A stretch of 38,569 bases of DNA from Trichomonas tenax (taxonomy: Eukaryota; Parabasalia; Trichomonadida; Trichomonadidae). Position 1 is the stretch's first letter, and every line of letters begins with the position of its first letter. The stretch is taken from contig JALKBU010000461.1 in NCBI GenBank assembly GCA_023091735.1, positions 1-38,569 on the forward strand, written 5' to 3'. Below the pieces are notes generated by a model, which worked only from the letters and a program-made list of their open reading frames with translations, made no database searches and was not told the DNA's origin. A program made the position numbers and the translations under genes. Of this stretch, positions 8,837 to 19,600 are shown in pieces.

Positions 8837-10255
8837 CTATTCATCTTCGTCATTATCTTTGTTGAACTCATCAAACAACTGCTTCATTTCAGCGCTTGGC
8901 ATGTGGTGATGAGTTTTGCTGACGTAGCCATGCTCAAACAAGACTCTGGCGACCTTGACAGCGTTGAACTTGACGCAGTGCTTCATAGCGAGTTCCATGT
9001 CATCTTGACTACTCTCGTCAACGAAATACTTTGCCAGTTCAACATCATCGCCAAAACCAGCGAATTGGATTACATTGAGCTTATATCCATGTTCGTTCAT
9101 GAGTTTTATTGCTTCGAGGCTTCTACATGAGACAGCAGCGAGAACTGGGTCAGTGAAAATTGAGGGTTGGAATTTTTTCCCAATTTTTATGTAGTGCTTG
9201 AGAAGGAGAACATATCCCTTTGAAGCTGCTGCAGAAACGTCACAATCATATTGAACGAATCTTGTACTGCTTCTGAGAGGCTCCGTGATGTAGAAATACA
9301 CAGCACGAGTGTTAAATCCGTTGATCGCATCATTGATTGATGCTTTGAGTGTAGGATTAAGTGTTAAGATCCAATCAGCTATCTCATTCCTATGGAAAAG
9401 TATGGCTTTATTTAGGACATCACCAATTTCCGGGACTTCACGCTGCGTGATGTGAATCATTTCGAGATTTCCGCCCATAACAGCACATTCTGAGTCAAAT
9501 TGTGTGAGCTGAGACCCATTCATCTTAAGGAACTTAAAGCACTCAATAGATTGATAAAGACAGGAGAAACTCAAAATCGAATATTGTTTTGGAAAATCTG
9601 TGAAATGAGAGAAAGCTGTTTCGATTTTCATGTTGTAGTCGAAGTGCAGAGCAGCAGATAACTGCACAAGCTTGTCAACATCGTCATTGAATATAACAGA
9701 TTCGATGCTATCTTTTGGATATATGTTAAGTAATTTTTCCTCATCCATTCCTTTTATTTGATCTGTGCCAAAGTAAGATTCGTATGAAGTGCAAATATTG
9801 GCGCATAATTTGAAATCGTCCAGATGATATCCTCCGTGTAAGAAGACATATCTGGCCAAAATGATATTATTATGGACTAGTGTGTACGTTATTGGATAAT
9901 GTTCTATTGAATTCATCATCGCGATATATAGCTTTCCATAAAACAGAAGTTTCTTTGGAAAACGTAACGAAAAGTATATAACAGTTAAGTAGCATTGTTC
10001 GAATTCATCTTGTTCGAAATTTTGTTGAATATATTCAATTATTTCAGGAATTAATTCATCATCTTCCTTCAATATCATAGATTCCATCTCATCGTACTTC
10101 ACAAAGTATTCAGGGATCGGAATATCGTTGAATAGTTTCTGATATTGAATCTCTTGCATTTTTCCAAAAACTTTTTGAGAAATCTCCTGACATTGTAAAT
10201 TGTTTTTGTCAAAAACTAAATTCTTGTCACTATAAACTTCACAAAAAAATGACAT
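8837..10255 (-). CDS. DUF3447/ankyrin-repeat protein
   Basis: This encodes a 472-residue protein. The N-terminal half carries the trichomonad DUF3447-type helical pattern, and the hallmark segment YSILSFSCLYQSIECFKFL followed by MNGSQLT and the CAVMGGNLEMIHI block (about residues 220-275) begins the ankyrin region. Degenerate ankyrin units continue to the C-terminus: PVLAAVSCRSLEAIKLMNEHGYKLN, then DDVELAKYFVDE, then VKVARVLFEHGYV. The tail is acidic (DNDEDE). Families of this type are hugely expanded in trichomonads, and ankyrin arrays generally bind proteins. The partner is unknown. The first in-frame ATG is at 10255. An extension to a TTG at 10276 is unlikely, because TCATT at 10266-10270 fits an Inr between the two. 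It neighbours the giant inverted repeat on its 3' side. Confidence 0.85.
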   Translation of the reverse strand: MSFFCEVYSDKNLVFDKNNLQCQEISQKVFGKMQEIQYQKLFNDIPIPEYFVKYDEMESMILKEDDELIPEIIEYIQQNFEQDEFEQCYLTVIYFSLRFPKKLLFYGKLYIAMMNSIEHYPITYTLVHNNIILARYVFLHGGYHLDDFKLCANICTSYESYFGTDQIKGMDEEKLLNIYPKDSIESVIFNDDVDKLVQLSAALHFDYNMKIETAFSHFTDFPKQYSILSFSCLYQSIECFKFLKMNGSQLTQFDSECAVMGGNLEMIHITQREVPEIGDVLNKAILFHRNEIADWILTLNPTLKASINDAINGFNTRAVYFYITEPLRSSTRFVQYDCDVSAAASKGYVLLLKHYIKIGKKFQPSIFTDPVLAAVSCRSLEAIKLMNEHGYKLNVIQFAGFGDDVELAKYFVDESSQDDMELAMKHCVKFNAVKVARVLFEHGYVSKTHHHMPSAEMKQLFDEFNKDNDEDE

Positions 10256-10265
10256 GTCATTTGTC

Positions 10266-10270
10266 AATGA
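10266..10270 (-). promoter_or_regulatory. Inr-like element of the ankyrin gene
   Basis: TCATT on the minus strand lies about 13 nt before the ATG at 10255 and matches TCAYW. An out-of-frame ATG lies between the motif and the start, which weakens the case. Confidence 0.4.
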
Positions 10271-10276
10271 ATTCAA

Positions 10277-11555
10277 AATCTCATGATTTGCATCATATCG
10301 ATGCTCAGTTTTATAACAAAAAGTGAAATCATTAATGAATACTTCTTAAATTACTCAAGAGGTTTTACCACCATAAAAAATTTTGAGCAAATTATGAATA
10401 TCTTGGTGTTTAATTTTTTCACTATCTAACTTTTATTGAATAACAACATCTAGTTTAAAGTTATATTAATCAAAATTCAAAAACTCCTGAATTCGGTCAA
10501 TTCGGCAGAGATTCAGTTTCAAAAAACTTGATTTTAGCTACATAGCATCAGCAGCTTAGTTCTGTAGGCCGAAGTATCTCGTGTCCAATCAAAATTAATA
10601 GCCAAAATATAAATAAATATTATGTGTATATTATTATTTTAGTAAACAAGAAATTAGTTAATATGATTTAGTTTGCATACCAGTATGGTTGTATTTGATA
10701 TAAATATGAAATCAAAACTTTCAATCAAAATTGGAAATTTGGAATATTTTTTGATGCAAAGAAAATACTAAGGCAAATGTAACTTTGTGACGCGTCATGT
10801 GGTATTTTGAATATATTTATTGTCTAAATCGTTAATTTAAAATAAGAAAAAATAATTGATGAGTTTGTTGTATAAGTAGTAGAGGTTATGGTACCGAATG
10901 AGAATTCTGTCGGTAGAGTGTTGTGTTTCTAGGGATGTTTCCGTAGTCAATAATACGTAGATGAATTTTATTGAAGCCAAAGCACAATTTTCGCCGAAAG
11001 ACCGAATTTCGGGGTTTTCGATACCCTGGATATATCAGTACTCCTCAACTCCTGATGCTTTTGGGACTCCTCGAGCGAGCGAATTCGGTATTTTGAAATA
11101 AATTGAGGGCTTTTCTATCGCCGAATCCTTTCTTGGCGATAGACTTTACAAAGCTTCGACGATAGATTTTGCAAAAAATCACCGAGTGTTTAATGATAAA
11201 TATGAGAATGGTATGAATAATCATGCAGATTTGTCGATATATCCTCGGTTAAAATCAAAGATTTTTAATAGAAATTTTACAAAAAACAAGTTTTTTGCGA
11301 AATTTTTTTACCCCGAAACACCCGATTTTTTCATGCGGCGGTTTATTTGCCCTCAATTCGTCTATCGTTAACAATTATATGAGTAAAAGCTATGCAATTC
11401 GTTAAAATGAATTTTCGACGAAAGAATAGAATTCACCAATTGAATTTTTCGTTTTACGTGCAAATTTTAAATCGATTCCTGTCAGAAAACATAAATCTCA
11501 GACGAAATCAAATTCGAACATTTTCGACCAATATAAAAAAATTTTGCATAAAAAA
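10277..11555. other. Intergenic region with CG-containing hairpins
   Basis: No gene is supported. Two short open frames at 11186-11577 are AT-rich, lack family features and end in low-complexity sequence. Short inverted repeats cluster at 10990-11145: ACCGAATT/AATTCGGT (11001-11008/11082-11089) and the perfect 8-bp hairpin CTATCGCC/GGCGATAG (11115-11122/11135-11142). These may be the remains of a small repetitive element. Confidence 0.45.
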
Positions 11556-12440
11556 ATGGGAGAAGAATGTCCTTTAATTTTGAAGCCGACATATGTATAT
11601 AATCCAACAAATGATTGGTATCAATGCAATGTGTCGTACGAGGAGCAGCAATTCCCAATAAAATGCGTTCCTCCGCGAAGTTGCAGGAACTTTCCACCAA
11701 CTTTTTTATCTCCGTCGATTAAATCGTTCGGTCAGCTGCCTCCTGGAGGTCTCTCTAAGATGAAGAGCAGCTCTTCGATCGAGAAAATTAATGAATACGT
11801 TTTGAGCTTAAACCTTATTTCTACGTTTGAAGGATCGATTATATTCGTCAAGGAGCCCTACCAGATCTCTGCGAACATATCCATTCACGGCGAATCTCTT
11901 ATTGGCTGGTTTCAGCAAAATTCGAATTTATTTTTCATAAAAGGAATCATCAACGCGAAAACGCATGAAGTAAGAATGAGCATTTTTGGGTCCTCTGAAG
12001 GAGTATACAAGAATATCTCAGGAAAAATCACTATTAACGACGGCACGCTTAATATTTACGGCTCACTTGGTAAATTCACGATATCATTAAATGCATCAGT
12101 AGATAAGTCGCTTAAGCCTGTTGAAGAGCCATCTTTATGCGGAAATTACATGGGATTCAAAGAATCCGAGACACAAGATCAGGAAGATTTATATTTGACC
12201 ATTACATCAACAACAGATGGCTTTGTGCGTGCCGATGTTATTGATGGAAACAAAAATAGATTTGCCTTGGTTGGATGTCGCAGTGTAACAGAAAATGTAA
12301 CGTTTTTATTGACAGAGCCTGACTGTAATCTACAATTCATCGGAGAAATCACAGGAAATAACAATGATTTAACAATCGTTGGAACATGGAAGGAAAATAA
12401 GCAGACAGGCTCGTTCTCGTTCCTGAAGTCCCAAAATTAG
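11556..12440 (+). CDS. Beta-rich hypothetical protein
   Basis: This 294-residue protein belongs to no family I recognise. The N-terminal ~75 residues are Cys/Pro-containing and look extended (QFPIKCVPPRSCRNFPP). Residues about 80-290 alternate hydrophobic and polar residues as in beta strands. Two similar halves seem present: the first contains GWFQQNSNLFFIKGIIN, the second GNYMGFKES, LTITSTTDGFV and GTWKENKQTGSFSF. The pattern resembles a beta-barrel or lipocalin-like fold, but that is only an impression. There is no signal peptide or membrane segment. The start is the ATG at 11556. The frame can be read from a TTG at 11544, which I reject. The gene converges with the small coiled-coil gene downstream. 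Confidence 0.65.
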   Translation: MGEECPLILKPTYVYNPTNDWYQCNVSYEEQQFPIKCVPPRSCRNFPPTFLSPSIKSFGQLPPGGLSKMKSSSSIEKINEYVLSLNLISTFEGSIIFVKEPYQISANISIHGESLIGWFQQNSNLFFIKGIINAKTHEVRMSIFGSSEGVYKNISGKITINDGTLNIYGSLGKFTISLNASVDKSLKPVEEPSLCGNYMGFKESETQDQEDLYLTITSTTDGFVRADVIDGNKNRFALVGCRSVTENVTFLLTEPDCNLQFIGEITGNNNDLTIVGTWKENKQTGSFSFLKSQN

Positions 12441-12770
12441 TACAATTCTAGCAATAATACGAAACTATTATTTGATTTTATTTGCAAGTGCGGAAAATCG
12501 ACGTGTATTTTAATTTGTATGTATTAAACCTTTATTATCATTGAATGCTTATTCTTTTTGTTAATTGGAGAACTAACGAATATTTTTTGATAATATGTTT
12601 GCATATTTAATGATTAAATATGGAATGCCTAACGATCCTCTCGTAAATATTCGACTATTTTTTGAAACTTTTTGAATAAAGTGAGTATATGATTGCAGTA
12701 AGCGCAATTCTATTGAGTAAATAGGTTGTAAGAAAAATTCGAAATCATTTTCAAGATTGGGTATTTCGGT
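12441..12770. other. Spacer between convergent genes
   Basis: This is AT-rich DNA of about 330 bp between the 3' ends of two convergent genes. Nothing else is recognisable. Confidence 0.6.
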
Positions 12771-13178
12771 CTAAAGTAATATGGAATTAACTTTCTCGCG
12801 TATTAAGTTGTTTCTTTCTTGATAATAATTTTGGAGTTGAACTAATTTCTTGAAACGAATCTTAACAATCGCATCGTACAACTGCGAGTCCTGTAAATAC
12901 TTCGGGTTCGACCTCACCATCTTCTCTGGATCTTCCCATTTATCTTTGAGATTCTTTGCCATCGCTTTGGCCTTCTTCTTACGTTCAGTTCCCCAATACT
13001 CCATCTTAGGCATAATAATCTTAAGAGCATTTTGGTAAGAAGTCAAAAGCTCATCATAAGTTTTCAGTTTATTGCGAATGGACTCTTCCAACTTTTCCGT
13101 TTCCTTCGTAATCGATTCATACTTCGCCAGCTCTTCGTCTATTGACGCTTGTAACTCCGGAGAAATTGTTTCAGCCAT
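12771..13178 (-). CDS. Small coiled-coil protein
   Basis: This 135-residue, Lys/Glu-rich protein is predicted to be mostly helical. A coiled coil covers about residues 8-55 (heptad-like ELAKYESITKETEKLEES). A basic central stretch follows (RKKKAKAMAKNLKDKW), then a second helix (FKKLVQLQNYYQERNNLI). I recognise no family: it does not read as IFT20, prefoldin or tubulin cofactor A. It is head-to-head with the dynein heavy chain gene across a 446-bp spacer, which could mean shared regulation in flagellar assembly, but that is speculation. The start ATG is followed by a normal N-terminus. The nearest Inr-like site is the imperfect TCAGT at 13184-13188. Confidence 0.65.
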   Translation of the reverse strand: MAETISPELQASIDEELAKYESITKETEKLEESIRNKLKTYDELLTSYQNALKIIMPKMEYWGTERKKKAKAMAKNLKDKWEDPEKMVRSNPKYLQDSQLYDAIVKIRFKKLVQLQNYYQERNNLIREKVNSILL

Positions 13179-13624
13179 AATAAACTGACTTCAAATTAAT
13201 TTTAAACATCCTAAACTTTTTTCTTTCAAATTTTTTATCATTTTTGAATCTACTATATAAATAAATGCAAATTAAATAATATAATTCGTTATAAAAATTT
13301 TAGAAATCCCAAAGATTTATATCAAAAAATGAATTTTTAGTCATGTTGTCTAAATAAAAAATTGATGTTTTGGTAAATAATTGCTAGTTGATATTAAGAT
13401 AATTTTGGATATGCATTCACGAATGTTCTACAAATTGATGATTAAAAATAAAAAATAAGCAATTTTTAAATGAAGATATTTTAAATACTTGTATTTTTTG
13501 TCACTTCTCTTAGCAAAAAGTGAGATCTGCAGAAAATCATATTCATTAGAATCAAAAACAAACACGCAATCAAAATTTGTAAACTTGTTAATTTTGAAAA
13601 AAACGTATAATAATTTTGCAGGTA
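13179..13624. other. Divergent intergenic promoter region
   Basis: This 446-bp AT-rich spacer separates divergently transcribed genes. It must contain both promoters. On the plus strand, TCACT (13501-13505) and TCATT (13543-13547) match TCAYW but lie about 80-125 nt from the dynein ATG, farther than usual for trichomonads. Confidence 0.45.
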
Positions 13625-16600
13625 ATGGCTGATAATCCTAAAGCCAATAACCTGAAAAACAGATTAATACCAAACCAGTCAGCACACATTCAGAAAGTTA
13701 CGTTTGAGACATCTATCCATGGAGGAAGATCGATGTCTCGTTCTAGCAAATTGAAAAATCAAAATCCAAAACTCGTGCCATTGAAGCAAGATCAGGCAAT
13801 CAAACCGCAGTACGCGAGGGAGCAAGGCGAAACTCTTGCTTCTTTAACGTCTCCGTTCCAGTTTGTCCAATATGCACGCAAAAATAATCTCGACGGTGAT
13901 TTTGTTTACTTAGAACCACAAAATATCGAAGAGGATGAGAACAATCCAACACGTTTGCGCATTGTTCCTCCTTCAAAGATCAACAAAAACGACTTTTGGA
14001 CAATTTCGCTCGCAGGATTGAGTCATGTTAAAAATTCAGTTGTGGACTTCATCCCGCTCGAGGACTGGCTCCGTTCGTGCGAACTCTTCAAGAAGATTAT
14101 GAAGATTCCATTTTTCAAACATTATCATCAATGGAAAAACTTCACTGCTTGGAAGAGATCTGTTCTCCGCAACGAAATGAATACATCAATGTCGGCATTA
14201 CGCGATCATTACTTCTTAGTTCACCCGATTTTACGTCCATCTTTCTTCCAAATTCAGAAAGAAATTCAATCACTTCATCAAATCAAGCTATTTAGCTTCC
14301 GCGGAAACAGCCTTTACACACTCGAAGAGTTTCAGCATCAAAGCGACCATTATTTGTCTGAGATCACAGAAAAATTAAATGGATTTATCGAAAGAGTTAC
14401 GGAAATGGTCCAAGTAGCTTGCGACAAGACCATGAACACGTTAAGCAGTTTAACTGTTACTGATGGATCTGTCCAGACCTCGCCACTTGATCATTTGCTT
14501 TCTCAGTACGAAAAAGCGGCTCACCGCGGCGTCACGAACGCATTCGATAGCGGTCCATCGTTAACATTCACTCAGCGCGCTGCAAATCGTACAATGTGCG
14601 GAAAACTCGTTAAATTTATCAAATTAGTCGATGCTTGCATTGTCTCTGCCTTAAGGACAGTTTGTTTCAACTCATTCATCGAATTTTACTGCATTATCAG
14701 CAGCCTCCACAAACGCTCACTTAAATTGTTAAATTCTCCAGAAATGAAGCCACTCCCAGACTTAGTTCTCCCGAGCGAGTTCTCACGCGTCTTCCCCTCC
14801 ATCAACCAGAAGGCGACAGAGTTCTTCGAGACACCGGTCTTCGCAGTCAACATCAACCTCGCTAAGGGCGTTGTCTGGACACCAAACGAGGGAACAGTCC
14901 TCAGCATCATCGACACAATCAGGAAAGATTGCTGCCAAGTTCTTTACAACGTTCCACGCTTAATCCTCAATCCAGCATTCAGGCAGTACATCTCTCCGGA
15001 CGGCGCTAACGACAGAAACAAGAGCGACAAAATTCCAGCTCCTGATCTTAAGGCGATCATCGAGAGTGATAAAGTTTTCACAGATATCATCGATCATCAG
15101 AACAACGTCATCAGAGAGGCCTTCAAGAGTCTTCAGGTCTTCTCTGCCGACTTCAAGGAAGCCATCCAGATCTTCGAGACAAATGAGAAGTTCAACGCCA
15201 ACTCTTATCTCGAGAACGGTATCACACCGCCAGAGCTCGGTGAAGCAATCAAGAAATACAACCGCGAAATCGAATACCTTACGACAATCCACGAAAAGAG
15301 CGAAGTCGGTTTGTTCAGCTGCTTCGCGAAGGAGATGAAGCAACGCTTCCAGCGCTCTCCAGTCGAGTGCCTCAACCAGATCAAGCTCACATTACCACTC
15401 ATCACGCGCAAGTTATTGTCGGAGTTCTCGGAGAAGATCAGAACATCTCACACAAAGCTTTTTGCTCCAATCGACGATGTTTCATCATACGTTAACTATC
15501 TCAGTGCTTCAGAGCAGTACTTGAATGAAGGCGACGACTTCCAGCACAGAGCAGACGCCATCAGAGACTTCTACGCGATTGCCAACGACATTAATGTCAC
15601 GATCACGCTCGACGAACAGACAGAATATCAGTCACTCCTCCCTGTCTTCGACGAAGTCAAGCGTGCCCTCAGCCTCGCAGGCGAAACAAAGCAGACACTC
15701 ATGCCAAAGTTCACACAGCAGCTCGAAAAGCTCATCGCTCAGTTGCACTCCAATGTCCTCGATGTCGCCCAGTTCTCGCTCGATAAGAGACTCGGCGATC
15801 CAAAGACAACAATCGATGAGGCCAATGCATTCCTTAAGGATGTTTGCGCTCGCCTCGATGTTGTCAAGACAGCATCCGATGATTACCACAGATATCAGAA
15901 GGCTATGAACATTCCAGTCACAAGATTCGAGGATGTCGAAGAACTCACAAAGGAGATCACACTCAAGAAGCTTCTTTGGGATACAAAGCAGAAGTGGAAG
16001 CAGCTCACAGAGGAATGGTCCAACAAGCCGTTCGCTACAATCAACCCAACAGCAATGGGCGAAATCATCCAGGAATACCAGCTCAACGTTACAAAAGTCG
16101 TCAAGGGTCTTCCCGGCAACGTCGTTGCTGCTGAGCTTAAAGTCTCTATCACGGACTACGCAACACTTCTTCCAGTTGTCACCGATCTCAAGAACCCAGC
16201 TCTCAAGAAGAGGTTCCTCGAACAGATCACACAGCTTCTCGGCTGCAACATATTCGGAGACGAGCAGTTCAAGTTCGGAAAGCTCTTCGAACTCAGAGCG
16301 TTCAACTACGTCGAACAGATCAGCGCCATCAGCTCTCAGGCGACAAACGAGCAGGCCCTCCACGATATGCTCCAGAACGTCCAGAAAATGGTCAACAAGC
16401 TTGTCTTCATCACGACACAGTCAAAGCAGAACAGCCACGCGTACATCTTCGGTGGCTTCGACGACATCTTAACACAGCTCGATGAAGCACAGTCAATCGT
16501 TTCCACAGTCAGATCATCCAGATACATCGCTGCTCTCAGAACGCAGGCCGATGAATGGGCCAGACAGCTCAGATTGTTCAGCTCAACACTCGAAGCACTC

Positions 16601-19600
16601 ATGACATGCCAGAGAGGTTACGTTTATCTTTCTAACGTTTTCTCAACAAGTGATATCCAGAGACAGCTTCCACAGGAAGCAACATCATTCTATCAGGTCG
16701 AAAAGATGTGGCTCCAGATGTCAAAGGATGCTCACGAAAACGATCCATCTGCATTCAAGTTCTGCACAAACCAGAAGATCCAGACAGACTTAGACAACGC
16801 AAACAAGTCCCTCGAACAGATCCAGAAGGCTCTCGAGAACTTCTTGGAGACAAAGAGAATCGCATTCCCACGTTTCTACTTCCTTTCCAACGACGACTTG
16901 CTCGATATCCTTGCGAAGTCGAAGAACCCAGAAGCAGTTCAGCCGCACCTCAGAAAGATCTTCGAAGGCATTTACAAGCTCGAGATCACAAACGCCGATG
17001 GCTTCCAGACAGCTGTTGCACTTATCTCCGCAGAAGGAGAGTCTGTTCCACTCAGGACAGGCGGCGTCAAGCTCCAAGGTGCCGTTGAAGCATGGCTCAG
17101 TGCTGTCGAAGAAAACGCACAGCGCGCTCTCAGAATGCACACAAAGAACGCTTTGCACTCATACGAAGAGTCAGTCAGAGAGGACTGGATCCCACAGCAG
17201 CCGGGCCAGATCGTTCTCTCAGTCACACAGATCGACTGGTGCGAGAGAGTCGAAGCTGCTCTTCAGTCAGGAAATCCAGAAGAAGGCCTCATCGAAGTCA
17301 ACAAGGAGACAGAGGATAACTTGGCAACTCTCGCTAAGTTCGTCAGACTCGATTTGTCTGACTTGGAGCGTACAAAGATTTCCGCTCTCATCACAATGGA
17401 TGTCCACAGCCGTGACATCATCTCCGACATGATCAAGATGAAGGTCTCCAGCATCAACGACTTCGAGTGGTTCAAGCGCCTGAAATACTACTGGGATGAA
17501 GTCAATAAGGAGGTTGTCGTTCACCAGACAAACACATCGTTCAGATACGGCTACGAGTACCTTGGTTGCACACCACGTCTCGTTATCACACCACTCACAG
17601 ATCGCTGCTACCTCACACTCACAGGCGCTTTGCACCTCCACCTCGGTGGCTCTCCAGCAGGTCCTGCAGGCACAGGCAAGACAGAGACAGTTAAGGATCT
17701 CGCTAAGGCTCTCGCTATCTTCTGCGTCGTCTTCAACTGCTCTGATACAGTCACTGTCTTCCAGATGTCGACATTCTTCAGAGGTCTCGCACAGGCAGGC
17801 GCATGGTCTTGCTTCGATGAGTTCAACCGTATCAACATCGAAGTTCTTTCCGTTATTGCGGAGCAGTTCAACTGCATCAGACTCGCTCTATGCGCAGAGC
17901 AGAAGAGATTCGACTTCGAGGGTCTCAACATCGCTTTGAACCCAAGAGTCGGCTGCTTCATCACAATGAACCCAGGTTACGCTGGTCGTACAGAACTTCC
18001 AGATAACTTGAAGGCCCTCTTCAGACCAGTCTCTATGATGATTCCAGACTACACACTCATTGCAGAAATCATGCTTTACTCACAAGGTTTCCAGGAGGCC
18101 AAGAGACTCTCTCAGAAGATGACAAAGCTTTACAAGCTTTCATCAGAAATGCTTTCGCAGCAGGATCACTACGACTTCGGTATGCGTGCTCTTAAGTCCG
18201 TCCTCGTCATGGCTGGCTCTCTTAAGCGCTCCAATCCGGATGTTTCAGAAGATCTCACACTCATCAGAGCCATGAGAGACTCCAACCTCGCCAAGTTCCT
18301 CAACGAAGATATTCCACTCTTCAACGGTATTGTCTCTGACCTCTTCCCAGGCGTCGAAATCGTCGACAAGATGGAAGAGTACCTCACAAGAGCGATCAAG
18401 GAGACAACAGAGGGAATGGGTCTCCAGGCAACAGACTTTGTCATCTCAAAGGTCGCTCAGTTGCACGACGCCATGAGATTCAGACACGGTGTCATGCTCG
18501 TCGGCCCAACATGTGGTGGCAAGTCCACTGTCATGCAGATCCTCGAGAAGACGAACACAATGCTCAGTGACACACTCACAGACTACGACCCAGTCGAGCA
18601 CTACATCATGAACCCGAAGTCTCTCACGATGTTCGAGCTGTACGGTGAACAAGATATGGACACGCAGGAGTGGAGAGATGGCCTTATCGCCATCATCTTC
18701 AACGAGTGCGTCGAGAAGACAGAGCGCGAGGAACAGTGGATCATTTTCGATGGCCCAGTCGATGCACTTTGGATCGAAAACATGAACACAGTTCTTGATG
18801 ATAACAAGCTTCTTTCTCTCGCCAACTCCAAGCGTATCAAGATGACACCATACATGCACTTGCTCTTCGAAGTTCAGGATCTTGCTGTCGCTTCTCCAGC
18901 TACAGTCTCAAGATGCGCCATGGTTTACGTTGACCCAGAAGGCCTCGGCTGGCGTCCGTTCTGCGACACAGCAATCGAGCAGAGAATTAAGCCGCTCCTT
19001 CTTAAGAACGAAATCCACGTCCAGAGGTTCAGAGAGCTCCTTAACGCTTGCGTCGATCCAGCATTCGCCTTCCTCAAGGAGAACTGCAAGCTCGGCAACA
19101 AGTGGGTCCCGATGAACTTAATCTTCTCTCTCTTCAACCTCTTCGAGTGCCTCATCTCCGAAGCAGTCGACAAGAAGGAGATCAAGCTCGATCCAATCGA
19201 GTCAGATCCAGAAATCATCAGAGTTCTCAGCTCATTCTTCGTCTTCGCTTTCGTATGGTCATTCGGCGGCCACGTCGCTGCTGCTCAGCGCCTTCAGTTC
19301 GATACGTGTGCAAGAGATATCTTTGTTTCTATGACACCACTTCCCTCCCGTGGCACATTGTTTGATTACAACTACAAGTGCACGTCCAGAGAGTGGGTTC
19401 AATGGTCCGAATTGCTTCCGCAGTTCGAGTACGGAGCACCAAAGAAGGGCGACGACGATGATGAAGATGATGGAAAGAAAGGAGGAAAAGTTAAGTTCCA
19501 CTCACTTCTTGTTCCAACAGTCGATACAACAAGGTTCTCGTATCTCCTCAAGTTGCTTATCAAGTACAATCACGGCGTCTTCTTAAGAGGTTCGTCTGGT

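Noticed and set aside
11186..11577. Two 61-codon plus-strand ORFs before the beta-rich protein
   Set aside because: AT-driven Lys/Asn/Phe composition, no recognisable family and no promoter motif.
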